A stretch of DNA of 64,000 nt from Reticulitermes speratus (GCA_021186555.1 JAJKFL010000011.1:31607611-31671610); one strand, 5' to 3'; positions 43,252 to 54,693 are shown, counted from the first letter of the stretch. Made by a program: numbers and translations. The notes: a model not told the origin generated them from the sequence alone.

Positions 43252-43494
43252 AGGTAAAGTTGTCGCTGTCCACGCCACGAAGGCATATAGGGATAGTAGA
43301 CGTCCATCTCCACTCATTCTTATGGTAAATGCCACGCCCTAGCCGCTTTACCCCCCGGTACCCATTGAACAGGAGTCTGAGTGGGCCCCAGAGCCGGTCT
43401 GTACGTTTTGGAGTAGGAAAGCTCTCTTGCCGCTACCGGAATTCGAACCCCAGACCGACCAGCCCGTAGCCTAGTCACTATACCAACTGAGGCT
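43252..43494 (-). mobile_element. SINE-D, near full length
   Basis: B-box GGGGTTCGAATTCC on the minus strand. The body is missing the CTCGGCACTAGATGGAGG segment near 43321. The 3' end reads GGCGTGGACAGCGAC. Confidence 0.82.
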
Positions 43495-43737
43495 GTAGTT
43501 TGCACACGTCGTGACATTCCATGGAGATAAATTACACGTTATCGTGAAAATTTATCTAAATAAATAAGTTAGGTAACGTACACACAGCGTAACAAATCTG
43601 GTACGTTCACTCTTCTTTGTTCGGCTACTTGGAAAATCATAAGATTTGCGAGAAAAGCGTAGTGGAAACAGAATTGTGCTCGGTTTTTCTCTACAACTTC
43701 CCCTCGAAAAAATTTTTGCTCCGGCAAGCAATTGGCA

Positions 43738-43999
43738 GCCGATCGCAGTGGCCGTGCGGTCTAAGGCGTCGGTCTGCGACCGCTCGCTTAATGGGATTGT
43801 GGGTTCGAATCCCGCCTAGGGCATGGATGTCTGTCTGTTGTGAGTGTTGTGTGTTGTCAGGTAGAGGTCTCTGCGACGGGCTGGTCACTCGTCCAGAGGA
43901 GTCCTACCGAGTGTGGTGTGTCTAAAGTGTGTGATCGTGAATCCTCGAAAAAATGAGGCGTCCTAGGTCCCCAAGGGGCTGTCGAGCCACTGAAAAAAA
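43738..43999 (+). mobile_element. SINE-A, full length, with target-site duplication
   Basis: GTGGCCGTGCGGTCTAAGGC and GTGGGTTCGAATCCCGCC are clean A- and B-boxes. The body has GACGGGCTGGTCACTCGTCC, and the tail is AGGGGCTGTCGAGCCACTG plus A9. AAGCAATTGGCA (43726-43737) and AAGCAACTGGCA (44000-44011) flank it. Confidence 0.92.
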
Positions 44000-44084
44000 A
44001 AGCAACTGGCAAGTTACACTCGACTGGTATGTCGTAGTTCAGAATATCGGCACTCTAGCTGTGCTGCACAAATCCCGGACGTCA

Positions 44085-44215
44085 TGCCGTTCGGTTGACT
44101 AAATTTTGCACGGTGGCACCTAATGTTTGTGGGTCCTCAGAAGCAACTTCCACACTGAAGACCCTTCTGGTGCCTAGAAATTTGAGGTGGCTCCTAGATT
44201 TTTTAAAACTATGGG
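44085..44215. repeat. Family G dispersed repeat
   Basis: GACTAAATTTTGCACGGTGG, CACCTAATGTTTGTGGGTCC and CTTCTGGTGCCTAGAAATTT align with 54790-54900. Confidence 0.6.
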
Positions 44216-44217
44216 CA

Positions 44218-44388
44218 CCCTCCGGCCCCTACACCCCCCACAGTACCCACTTGGTACAAGATTGGATGAGTTGCACAGCCGGTGTAGACGTTTCGGACAA
44301 GATGAACTCTTTGCCCTGCTGGGTACATAAACCAGATTCCAAGGTCACCCAACCCGTAGTCTAGAGGCTATTCCAGCTTCCTTGAAGT
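44218..44388 (-). mobile_element. SINE-D 5' part, decayed
   Basis: CCCACTTGGTACAAGATTGG, GTAGACGTTTCGGACAAGATG and CCCAACCCGTAGTCTAGAGGC follow the family order on the minus strand. Confidence 0.55.
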
Positions 44389-44389
44389 A

Positions 44390-45200
44390 ACACATTTTAT
44401 AAAACATGGATACTCTCCGCAATGGCTTAATGTGGCAACGACTACCATTGCTGGAATGTTGGATATCTACAGGTAACACCTGGTAACAGTAGTACAAAGG
44501 AATATAAGGTCCTGATGCCAGCTTCATAGTAATTTTAAATAATTTTCGAGACAAAAATCACGTTTCCTTACGTGATGAATGTTTCTTTATAAAATACACA
44601 AAATTTAAAGTCTTCATCTACTCATGAATTCTGAAGACAGTTTAGAGAGAGGAAAGAGAGGGAGAAGAAAATAGACGTGCGGTTGCATATTCCTTATTTT
44701 ATTTTGAAATGTCATTCCTCGCTTCCTACACATGGAGACGGGTATCTCATTCAAGACAGTCCATGATAAATTAGTGGGAGTGTTCACAGATATTCCTTGG
44801 TTACGCATTCCCAAGCCGAGTTGTAAGATTAAGAACCTTACAGAGCGCACCGTTTGCTCGCTTTGTTTCGAACTACGACACAACAAAGTCACATATTCGT
44901 TCAGTACCCTACCACCTTAAACCTTAGTTAAGAAAAAATTTAACCATATTACCATACATTCACCTAAATAACTTAACCGTTAGTTCGTGAACTCACAGAA
45001 AACACACGTTCATCGCCCTACACAAAGCCAGCGGTTTACAAGAAAAAAACAAACACAGCGAAGTTGCACCCATAGCATGTTCCATGGAAAACACAGTAAA
45101 ACACCGTGTTATAACAGATTAATCTTGTTCTGATCGTTATAACAATGATTAAACACAGCGGTTCACAAATTCCAATATTCTAGGAGTTAACCCAAAATTC
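44390..45200. other. No recognised feature
   Basis: Nothing assignable. Confidence 0.4.
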
Positions 45201-45204
45201 CCAT

Positions 45205-45315
45205 TTAGGATTGCAGGTCCAGAAGCATGACATGAAGGAAGGGTCCACAGATATTAGACGCCATCATACATGTAGTCATCCGGGCGTCCCGGCGGCCGTT
45301 ATTTGTGTATCCCTG
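45205..45315. repeat. Family G dispersed repeat, decayed
   Basis: CCAGAAGCATGACATGAAGG, AGACGCCATCATACATG and the CGTCCCGGCGGCCGTTATTT end with a TGTGTATCCCTGG terminus match the family in outline. Confidence 0.45.
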
Positions 45316-45319
45316 GTTT

Positions 45320-45945
45320 AGGACCATAAAGGGACAATATTCCTTAAATATTTTGTAATGAACTAAATGTCCAAGGTGCAAATTTCAGGTTAGCCAACAT
45401 CTGCTCAACTTAATAAATTCCCCGCGTTTTATGGAGTCACGCTGTTGATCACCGTGGCCCAAGAACCGGCTTTATGGCGCGGGAGGTGGGGTGGAAAATT
45501 ACACGAAAACTTGGAGCACCACTTCTTGTCCGCTGTCCGCGACTACTACACTGTACCAAAACTGAAAACATATTTAGAAATACAACGATAAAGAAACGCC
45601 TGTGACGTTCCTCGCTATAACTAAAAATTAAAATTAAAAATTACGATTTTTAATTTTTTTGATTACTGTACGAAAATAAAAAAAAAATCGCTACATTTTG
45701 AAACATCTATAACACAATATAGTTTGAGATATCACATAAGGATAAGACACTACCCTCATGGTGGAGGTAGCGGATTACTCCCAAACGTTGGCACTAAGCT
45801 ACTAAACTACAAGGCGTCACATCGCTACAAACCGTAGCCTCCAACTTATTCAACGTTCTCAAAATTTGCTTCCCACACGAACAAAGCGGAGTGACATAGA
45901 ACACAGAACATATAACTGAGACCTAGAAGTGAATATCTGAAGTTG
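45320..45945. other. Mostly unassigned; tiny LINE-A piece
   Basis: AAATTCCCCGCGTTTTATGGA at 45414-45436 equals the LINE-A 3' untranslated segment. The rest is unrecognised and AT-rich. Confidence 0.45.
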
Positions 45946-45949
45946 TCCC

Positions 45950-46222
45950 AGTGTTCAATTAAACACCACACCACGAATGCATATGGAGGAGCATGGGTAT
46001 AGCTCCACTGACTCTCAACCTCAGAAACTGACGGAGTGGTCACCGTCCAGCCTCGGCTGCTTTACCTCCGGGGGAAGTCCCCGGCATCCATTGCACAGGA
46101 CGTTGGGTAGGCCCCGAGCCAGTCGAGATGCATCCCTTGCTCTACTAGCCGGGAATCGAACACCGATTCCTTGGTCGTCTACTTTGTAACCCAGTCACTA
46201 CAGAGACTCGGCTATCCCGGCT
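45950..46222 (-). mobile_element. SINE-D/C-like, diverged
   Basis: On the minus strand, GGAGCCGGGATAGCCGAGTC and GTTCGATTCCC are the A- and B-boxes. The body (GGGGCCTACCCAACGTCC, GAGTCAGTGGAGCTATACCC) is intermediate between families C and D. Confidence 0.75.
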
Positions 46223-46224
46223 CC

Positions 46225-47243
46225 GAATACTACAGTCTATAAAATGAATATTTCAATACTTTCCAATACACTAATCACTATTTAATGAACAGCACACACA
46301 CAACAAAAGTAATTTCTGATCCTGTGTCTTATGCAACGTGTAACTTTGTACCCGCAGACCTCTATGTGCAGTAAATGGCTATAAACTTACATGAGGTACC
46401 TTTCCACTTTCATTTCAGCTGAATGAAGCCGTGAGGAAGTATCCAGGATTTTTTTTTTAAACGAGACAAGGTAACGAGAGGATCGGAAACATATGTTCTA
46501 ATTGGCCTTTTTTTTCCCCACGTCTCGCATTTGGCGGTATGAACGCCGAAACCCAATTAACATCGCCGACTGAAAGTGCACTCAGACACGAATGCATTAC
46601 ACACAGCTACGCCCACAAAGGCCTTCCAGTTTGGCAGGACAGAAGGTTTCAGTTAGAAGCCACACACAATCGGCATCAGGACTGGAAACATTTGGGACAG
46701 TTCAAAACACGAATCCCCTTGTATCAGACCTGCATTAACCAAAACACCATCTATTCAACACTACTCACTGTACAGGAAACAAGAAAACTACATATACGAG
46801 TATTTCATAACATATGTTGAGTTCGTAAGAATGATGTAAATACATGCACATAGCCCCATTGTTTAGTTGTGTCCTGTGGCAAGCAAATGCGCGGTGGGGT
46901 TGTTGGGGAGTCCCACTAGAAGAATTAGAGACGGCATGGCCATGCTGGCTAATAAATAAGTCGCGAGTTATTTACGTGTGCAGCGCCAGCATTCTCATTA
47001 TTAGCGCTTTCTTCAGGCACAAGTAACACAGACTCTACCACACCTGTCACACCTCCCCTTACGCGCAACACAAAGGCCACGATTAAATAATCGGACAGTA
47101 CTTGCAAGTCTTTGACGTACAACCTAGGGCGTTCACAGTGAAGACATTTTTCTTTGACACTGACATTAAAACATATCTTATTAAGAGCGTTTCTGACGAG
47201 TTCTATGTACCGGCCATCAGGTTTGTTATATACGGGAAAGAGC
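46225..47243. other. Apparently low-copy; nothing recognised
   Basis: The 93-codon plus frame at 46539-46820 has no recognisable domain. Confidence 0.4.
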
Positions 47244-47255
47244 CAGGCCTAATTA

Positions 47256-47634
47256 GTTAGTTAGTTTTCCTCCTGTCGCTCCTTGCGGAGCGTAGGGCCT
47301 CTTTTTCAGAGGTTTCTTGGTCTGGAGGTGTGCATTCTGTAGTGAGTGACCAGTCCACTGACTGCACAAGTTCTACTGATCCTGATGTGACTGCCAGAGT
47401 CATCCAGCAGTCAGTCAGGAGACTTGGGTGAGAAATGCCCGCTGAATTTTGCTTACGAAACATCTCTATTAATGCCCGTAAGGTTCTCTTTACATGCCGT
47501 AAATCTACGACATGGGACTTTACTTCCCCTCCGAAGGAAGTTGTGCTACGGATTTTTATCACCTCGGCCGGGATTGAACCCGCGATCCTTGGGTCCAGTG
47601 GCGAGCACGCTAACCACTAGTCCACCGAGGAGGA
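47256..47634 (-). mobile_element. SINE-B, with 12-bp target-site duplication
   Basis: The minus strand starts CCTCGGTGGACTAGTGGTTAG (A-box) with GCGGGTTCAATCCCGG (B-box). GGAAGTAAAGTCCCATGTCG and TTTACGGCATGTAAAGAGAA follow. The 3' end is GCGACAGGAGG and a tail of ACTA repeats. CAGGCCTAATTA flanks it at 47244-47255 and 47635-47646. Its 3' end differs from that of the 59656 copy. Confidence 0.92.
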
Positions 47635-47659
47635 CAGGCCTAATTACGTAACATAAAAA

Positions 47660-47790
47660 TAAATCAATATTGCGATATTTGTTTCCACAGCATATTACGC
47701 TGTCTAGAGCGTAATTTAACATATATCGACGTTTCAAAGGAGAGCAGCGCGCCTTTCTCTTCAAGGGTTGGCTGGTCCAAGGATAATTTC
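47660..47790 (-). mobile_element. Hammerhead-like element remnant
   Basis: Minus strand: CTTGAAGAG (47765-47757), helix II AAAGG/CCTTT with a long loop, GAAACGTC with GUC ending at 47728. CAGCATATTACGCTGTCTAGAGC on the plus side contains a small palindrome that may be another helix. Confidence 0.5.
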
Positions 47791-47799
47791 TTCTACAAC

Positions 47800-48565
47800 A
47801 CAATCCTCAAATCAAGTATTCTGATCAGAAATATTTTTCTGAACCCATTTACAGAACACAGACTTACTATTTAAGGGTATGGGTAATGTTATGGGAATTC
47901 TTCCCACGCGTAGCACACTCAACAAATCCAGAAAGGTCTGAAGCAACATTTCTCACACAAATCGTATTTTTGATTTTGAAAATTTAATCAGACGAGTGAA
48001 GAAATTAGATAACTACAAGTGAAATGTCAGAGTTCATGTTTTAAAACATACAACATTTTTAAAATCACCGAACTGAACGATGCCATATTTACATTCATAT
48101 GCTTAACACATAGTCACTGCTGCGGGGAAGGGGGGGGGGGGGGGTAGGGGAAGGAAGGAAAAAAATGATAGTCGCTGACAATAGCTGGCTACTGCAAATG
48201 GACACACATATGGGGCGGTAGATATTATTCGTTAACGACATCGCTGTATTAAATACAAAAAAAAAAAAAAAATTGGTTATAACCTGTTACATTTAGAACT
48301 TCTTTCTTCGTTGAATAAAACGAGTCGGCTTAATGCTGAAATACTGTCTGATAATTATGCAAAGTCAGTGCAAATGCAAGGACGGGAAGAGGCCATGTTA
48401 ATTAAAATTTACGACTTTGAGCTCAGGAATAAAACTAGGGAGAAACATTAACTGGCGACAAGAATCGGTGCAGACAAATAGCACTGGACTGTGACGCGAA
48501 AATGCTGTGTTGTAAGTTTTGGACGGTTACGTATACTGCAACACACCGTCTGAGAATTGTGATGA
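47800..48565. other. No gene; G run
   Basis: G tract at 48129-48144 and an A run at 48259-48273. Nothing else recognised. Confidence 0.45.
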
Positions 48566-48566
48566 A

Positions 48567-48860
48567 GGTAAAGTTGTCGCTGCGACTAACGAGGGATAAG
48601 CGCCACGCCATGAAGAAGACGTATGGAGGGTTGGTGTAGAGCTCCATTCATTCTTAAAATCAGAAGACAGAAGTAAACCCCAAACCTCGCTCTTTTGACT
48701 TTTCTGAACTCTAAACCTGTGCGAAATAAAGGAAACAGCTTATTGTACGACAGAACAGCCGTAGTGCGGTAATATGTTCACTTCCACAAAAGGCGTAAGG
48801 CATGAAGGTAAAGCTCCACACATTATTCCACGCCTCGTTTCTAGATGCGGTTTATCAGAG
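48567..48860 (-). mobile_element. SINE-D pieces, decayed
   Basis: GGTAAAGTTGTCGCTG and CCACGCCATGAAGAAGACGTATGG with AGAGCTCCATTCATTCTTA (48567-48656), then ATGAAGGTAAAGCTCCACAC and GTTTCTAGATGCGG (48800-48852). Confidence 0.5.
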
Positions 48861-48865
48861 GCTTC

Positions 48866-49195
48866 GCGGTATATCTAATATATCTCATTAATATCAGATG
48901 CACTAACAGATAAGTCTCAACCAGTCTGTACGGCAGAAATGATCAATCCAAGTCCGGCCGCACTGAAGTCTCCGGCCGGCGAGTTCCGAGTGTTGTCGGA
49001 CACAATCGACTTGTGCTTCGCCACTAGAACGAAGGGAAACTTTTGGTGATTTGGTGAACCTCTCACGCACAGTTACATTTAACGAACAATATTTAAGTCG
49101 TACGGGGCTCGTGCATATTGCAAAAGGGCATGTATATGCTGGAAACTTCAGAGCAGGCGGAGTTTGAACCAAGCAACCAATAAATAAATAAAAGA
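48866..49195. other. No recognised feature
   Basis: Nothing assignable. Confidence 0.4.
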
Positions 49196-49665
49196 CTCCT
49201 TGGGGCAGAGTCCTTCCTGAGAAGCTAACAGGTCCTCGGCTAGTCAAATTCCATGCATTTTACGCAACCCTTAGATTCAATTCCACTTTCAAAAGCGCCC
49301 ACCAACTGTCCCTATCCTGAGCCAGATCAATCCAGTCTACGCCTTCCCATACCATTTCGTGAAGAGCCATTTTAATAATATCCTCCCACCTATGCCTGTC
49401 TTCAAAGTGGTCTCTCTGCACCAGGTCTTCCCACCAAAACCCTGTACGTACCTCTCCTGTCCCCAATACGTGCTACATGCCCGCCCATCTCATTCGTCTT
49501 GATTTTATCGCCCGAATAATATTTTGTAAAGAGTACAAATCATAAAGCTCCTCGTTATGTAGTCTTCTCCACTCCCCTGTTACCCCGTACCTCTTAGGCC
49601 CAATCTTCCTCAGCACCCTTTCCGCGAACACCCTCAGCCTATGTTCCTCCCTCAATATGAGACAC
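49196..49665 (-). mobile_element. LINE-A, 5'-truncated, frameshifted
   Basis: The minus strand starts [18 protein letters not shown], continues [18 protein letters not shown] and [10 protein letters not shown] (49655-49473). After a frame change it continues with GTGEVRTGFWWEDL and an altered end WIDLAQDRDSWW (49466-49260). It ends CCAAGGAGTCTTTTATTT instead of TTAG repeats, next to an (AATA)n stretch. Moderately diverged. Confidence 0.87.
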
Positions 49666-49669
49666 CGAG

Positions 49670-50540
49670 CTACACAGTGTTAAGTACGTTCCAATAAAAT
49701 GATAATTATTGCAAGTGTATGTCAGAGACAGGCTTATGCAATAAAGGTCTGTGCAGTGCTTAAGAAATTACCGATGACACAGAAACAGTGGCAAGCTTCT
49801 CACTGAATTCTCTCAATCTTCAGAAAAATATTTTAAATTATAAAAATTAAATTATAATTAATTACTAATCAGTTTTACTGCAATAAGGCCAATAATTAAC
49901 AAATACTGATTTCAGTCCGTTTATCGCTTAACATAAAATAAATTTTCCTTGAAGAAATAAGACATTTACTGTTACGAACTAGTTCGCGACCGACGCGCAG
50001 TTCGGAGACTTTCAGATGGTCCTTGTGCAACAAAACGCACGGAAGACCTACCACAACAATATACCTGTAGGCCAACAATGCGCGTATTTATAACAAGCAG
50101 CTCCAAGCAGAACTCACAGGCTTCTAATTCTATATAAACAATAGTAATATTTTTATCGTTTCATTTCATTTTTGTGCACGACTATTAAAATCCGTCGCAC
50201 ATAACCTCCAAATTTTCATCGCCACCAATGTCTGTAGTTATCCGACACCTGAGGCTCTTACGGCCGTAACAGGAACCTACCGTCTTCTCGGCAGTATTGT
50301 AATTTACGACTGAAATCTACCGACGTTTCTGAGGAACCTGCTGCCTCTAACTATATCACCTGGGTGTAATAATTCTTCTTCCAGCTTCTATCACGTAACT
50401 TACTTATCTCTATTACAGTTATCGATAAGCATGCTACAAACAGTCCTTTTAGTCACAGAAAGCGATAAGATAAGTCTGGGCCTGATTGGATGACACAGCA
50501 ATGCCAAATTGAACGTAACGGCGAGCACACTGCCCCACAT
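49670..50540. other. Apparently low-copy
   Basis: CCGACGTTTCTGAGGAACCTGC at 50319-50341 resembles the GAAACGTCGG end of the hammerhead-like elements on the minus strand. No full motif. Confidence 0.4.
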
Positions 50541-50544
50541 ACGT

Positions 50545-50690
50545 TTGTGAAACCTGAAGGACGAAGAGGCGGTGATGGGGCACGAGATTAAGACAGATGT
50601 TAACAAAATACGGTACACAGTGGATTGAACTGGCTCGCGGTGCGTTTCAGGGGCGGGTTTCTGTAAATACGGTAATAAATCTTCAGGTAC
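50545..50690 (+). mobile_element. LINE-A fragment, very decayed
   Basis: GGATTGAACTGGCTCGCGGTG, GGGGCGGGTTTCTGTAAATAC and GGTAATAAATCTTCAGGTACC follow the DWIDMAQ to MNLRVP coding segment in order. Confidence 0.5.
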
Positions 50691-50694
50691 CACC

Positions 50695-51518
50695 AAAACA
50701 GGGAAGTAACTTGTTGACAGACAGCAAGCCAAAAGCTTGCAAGACGCAAGACGTCAGATCCCAAAAGCCACAGTCAGAGGCTAAGAACTTCAAAGTTCAA
50801 GCCATATCCTTCAGTAACAATCACGCATACTCTCTTACCTCCGTAAATTTACATAAAACGTGAAGATAATTTTTGGTCGAGTGTTGAAACACAAAGAATG
50901 CGAAAGCTTATTTCAAGACTAATCAATCGGTGATGGTAATAATTAACAATTCCACAATTAACAGACTTAATAACATAGCACTGCACTTTATATACCTATC
51001 ATGTTAGTATCCGTGGCAGGACCTACCCAATCATTTTAGTATCCGTGGCAGACTTACCACATTTTCGATCAAGAGTCTCAAACTCGCACAATACACAGGC
51101 CAACTTTGAAACTTAAGGTTGGCCACACGTCATCATAAGCAACAGTGAGTATTTACACTGGAATTCAACAAACCGTTAAGAATTCTTCATGCTTGTAATA
51201 ACAAAATCAAATTATAATTACTGCATTTAAAACTCACTGCACTGCCATCTGTTTGCTGACGTATGGTGTACGTCACCAGCCACGGACAGCAAAACTTTCT
51301 GATCCTAATGACCAAGGCGACAAACATTTTAAATGTAAAAACAAACCCATACACAACATCTCGCAGAGTCGCATATCATTGTGTACTTTGTTGCAGAAAC
51401 ATAGCAATTAAGCCAACAGGTACAATTTGGGGGGGGGGGGGGGGGAATAACCCCTAACTGTCCACAATATTCCCCAACGAAATGTATTCACTAACCTGCA
51501 TCACCGTTCCGAGCCGTG
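50695..51518. other. No gene; G run
   Basis: A G tract lies at 51430-51445. A short direct repeat TTAGTATCCGTGGCAG occurs twice at 51004-51052. Confidence 0.45.
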
Positions 51519-52028
51519 GGCCGGGATAGCTCAGTCGGTATAGCGACTCACTACGGGCTGGACGGTCCGGGGATCGAACCCCAGCCGATCCAAGTGGCCG
51601 TGCGGTCTAAGGCGTGGGTCTTCGGCCGCTCGCTTACTAGGATCGTGGGTTCGAATCCCACCGGGGGCATGGATGTTTGTGTTGTGTTTGTTGTATAAGG
51701 ACGGTAATATGGAACGTAAAGTGACATGAAGGACGAAAGGATTTTAAACAGTACAAAAATGGATCAAAGGGGAAAAACCCCGGACAGGAAAAAAAAAAAA
51801 ATCCCGGTGGGGACGAGATTTTCCGCAGCCGTCCAGACCGGTCCTAGGGCCCACCCAGCCTCCTATACAATGGGTACCGGGTCTCTTTCCCGGGAGTAAA
51901 GCGGCCGGGGAGTGGAGTTGACCACCCACCCTCACATAGAGCCAGGGTTAAAGAAAGAGTAGAGCTATACCTCTACTCCCCCTCTGGGGGCTTCATGGCC
52001 CGTTCTAGGGTAAACTTTACCTTTAACC
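51519..52028 (+). mobile_element. SINE-C, full length, interrupted after its B-box
   Basis: GGGCCGGGATAGCTCAGTCG and GGGGATCGAACCCC at 51519-51589 are the head. The body resumes at 51804 with CCCGGTGGGGACGAGATTTT and runs to GGCCCGTTCTAGGGTAAAC and a CTTTACCTTT tail. About 210 bp of foreign sequence lies between. Confidence 0.88.
51590..51803 (+). mobile_element. SINE-A head fused to an unrelated body, nested in SINE-C
   Basis: AGTGGCCGTGCGGTCTAAGG and GTGGGTTCGAATCCCACC match SINE-A through GCATGGATGTTTG. After about 51690 the sequence is unlike SINE-A (GGACGGTAATATGGAACG, ATGAAGGACGAAAGGA). It ends in a run of 13 A. This is either a composite SINE or a copy that switched template. Confidence 0.75.
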
Positions 52029-52029
52029 G

Positions 52030-52540
52030 TCCCGATCCACATTCTACCCTTCGAATAAGACCAGCGAGAGGACTGTAGGCTACTAAAGTAACTGGGGCGA
52101 AGGGGGGGCGTATATGAACAGCGAGCGGCGTGTTTGATATCCCTGCAATAAAGCACGCACCTCGTCTTCTCCTACAACAATTAGACTTAACAACGTCGCC
52201 TCTAACAGTTTTATCTGTGGCTAACAGCAACAGCATTGCAAAACGCCGCTATGCCAAACTGCAGTACCCACAGGAAGTTAATTACTTAACAATATCTACT
52301 TTCATTTGGCAAAGTAATTAAATGAAATATAAAACTAATATAGACTCTGTACATAGTGAATTTAATTTAAACCTGACCCTACACCCAATCCACCCCAACA
52401 GTCGGTAACGTAAATAAAATTCAATTAAGTATCTACGCACTGTAATTAATAAAACGCAATTAAAATCATGCAATATCAAAACATAAAGGAACTGACATGA
52501 TTTTACAACGAATAATTGTCACCATCTGTCAAGACTACGA
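52030..52540. other. No recognised feature
   Basis: Nothing assignable. Confidence 0.4.
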
Positions 52541-52544
52541 GCTT

Positions 52545-52800
52545 CTGGGATTTGAGATCGTGCAGCTAGGTGCCAGAGCTTCGACAGGTTGCACTGCCTC
52601 CATCTTCAGATCACCATTAAATTATCCTATATTTCCCTTTCTACGTTAATGCATAAAAATAGTGTTTAAAAATTCAACTCACACCTCAGAGAAAACACAC
52701 TGTCTCCATTACAAACATAGACCAGTCAGTGCCTTTCAGGGACATAATCACGTCTAACTGTGTCAATCACATGAAACAAATAAAAGCACTGGGGTGAAAA
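52545..52800. repeat. Decayed hammerhead-like remnant and satellite-like monomer
   Basis: CTTCTGGGATTTGAGATCGTG and, on the minus strand, CTGAAGATGGAGG with a degraded GAAGC (52578-52613). ACCTCAGAGAAAACACACTGTC and ACCAGTCAGTG at 52684-52733 resemble the 114-bp unit. Confidence 0.4.
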
Positions 52801-53319
52801 ATGCAGTGTTTCTTGATATCTGCGCTCTTCTGGGACTTTACACGGCGTAGAATCTCATAACAGCGCAGATCTCATTTACATGGCGGTAGAAGACTAAAAT
52901 CATGCAGTGTTTCTTGATATCTGCGCTCTTCTGGGACTTTACACGGCGTAGAATCTCATAACAGCGCAGATCTCATTTACATGGCGGTAGAAGACTAAAA
53001 TCATGCAGTGTTTCTTGATATCTGCGCTCTTCTGGGACTTTACACGGCGTAGAATCTGATAACAGCGCAGATCTCATTTACATGGCGGTAGAAGACTAAA
53101 ATCATGCAGTGTTTCTTGATATCTGCGCTCTTCTGGGACTTTACGCGGCGTAGAATCTCATAAAAGCGCAGATCTCATTTACATGGCGGTAGAAGACTAA
53201 AATCATGCAGTGTTTCTTGATATCTGCGCTCTTCTGGGACTTTACACGGCGCAGAATCTCATAACAGCGCAATCTCATTTACATGGCGGTAGAAGACTAA
53301 AATCATGCAGTGTTTCTTA
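52801..53319. repeat. 101-bp tandem repeat, five copies
   Basis: The unit starts ATGCAGTGTTTCTTGATATC and includes GCTCTTCTGGGACTTTACAC, GGCGTAGAATCTCATAACAG and CATGGCGGTAGAAGAC. Units differ at a few sites only; the last lacks two bases of GCAGATC. The CTTCTGGGA...ACGGCG core resembles the flank of the hammerhead-like elements (43050-43075). Confidence 0.95.
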
Positions 53320-54526
53320 GTGTCAAATGAGACGGTACATGTAGGAACCACTTAACGCTGGTTTCCCTCTGCATTCTACTTCGTGCTGTGATCCCAACAT
53401 TACCGGAATTTTCCAATTTCTGTAAGACCGGCCTCACCGTTATCACCGAACTGTAACGTTTGCTAACTGCTTACTTTATACCCTCTGCTGACATCAGGGA
53501 ACACGAAACATGCCTACTTAATCAAGAACAATGCCAAGATACATCGCTGTGTAATGAACCAAATAGTTACGTCAATGCATTTCGTGTGGCCCACACCTTT
53601 ACTACGCTTATAGACATTTTTTATTCACAGTTCTGTGCACGACAGACTACGACACCAATATCAATATGCAAAAAACAAAAGTACAACTGCAATAGGTCAT
53701 TTTCTTATCAAATTTTTATAAAACAACAGAATGGCAAGTTAACGTGTCACGTTTCGTATCAAGCCATGATTTCCACTCCGTCAGTTTCCATACATGAAAC
53801 CGTATTGAAAAGTGTTCAATATTAAAACACAACCATTGTTTACCGTCAGAAGCGATACAGGCAACTGTACAATACGTCAATCTAGGACGTTTTCAGCTTC
53901 AATGGAGTCCTGATTTGTTTTCGTTTCGCAGCTCGTCTGTCAATCTTATTATATAAATCTTTCAAAAAAAAAAAAATAAAACTGAAAAGTTACAGCTAAC
54001 TTACTATTTCCGTTTAATGCCACAAAAATTGTTCGCAACAGGACAAAATTTCATACACGTGGGTTGAGAAATGTTGTCAGGCTTGCGACGGGGTCGCTCA
54101 TACGCAGTTCTTCGAACTAATGTTGGAACACACACACAACAGTAGACTCAATTACGCGATTTCAACAAAATATATTTTTTCTCTCTTCCCCACAACAAAT
54201 AAAAATAAACGCGAAGGCCAATTTGGTGCATATTACTACAGAACTAAGCTTGCTTTATTTCGAAACGAGGGAAAATTAATTTAGCCAGTGTTGTGTTATT
54301 TCTCAGTTTTAACTCATTTATGTAACATTAACTTGCATATGACAACGATCAGCTTGGCATATAGAAGTGAACTCGACCTCACTGCACTCTACACAGGCCC
54401 ACGGACATGAAACTGACACGTCAGTAAAACACAAATTACGTTTCTGAACACAGACCTACACACATATAACCTTCTAAGCATGCACATCATCCGAATTACG
54501 TTTAAAAATGCAAAGTACCACGCACG
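53320..54526. other. Apparently low-copy; no domain recognised
   Basis: The plus frame at 53460-53825 (121 codons) is the longest non-repeat frame in the window, but it has no recognisable motif and is in AT-rich sequence. I do not call it a gene. Confidence 0.4.
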
Positions 54527-54693
54527 GACTGGATTGATATGGCTCAGGATAGGGACAGGTGGCGGGCTCTTGTGAATGCGGTAATGAACCTTCGGGTTCC
54601 ATAAAACGCGGGGAATTTCTTGACTAGCTGACGACCTGTTAGCTTCTCAAGGAGGACTCTGCTCCATGGAGTTAGTTAGTTAGTTAGTTAATT
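54527..54693 (+). mobile_element. LINE-A, very short 3' copy
   Basis: It starts inside the [15 protein letters not shown] codons, ends the frame after MNLRVP and carries the complete 3' tail with GTTAGTTAGTTAGTTAG. It is close to the 26976 copy in sequence, so a fairly recent truncated insertion. Confidence 0.88.

Noticed and set aside
53460..53825. 121-codon plus-strand frame as a gene
   Set aside because: No recognisable domain, AT-rich chance composition and no supporting splice or promoter signals that I could judge.
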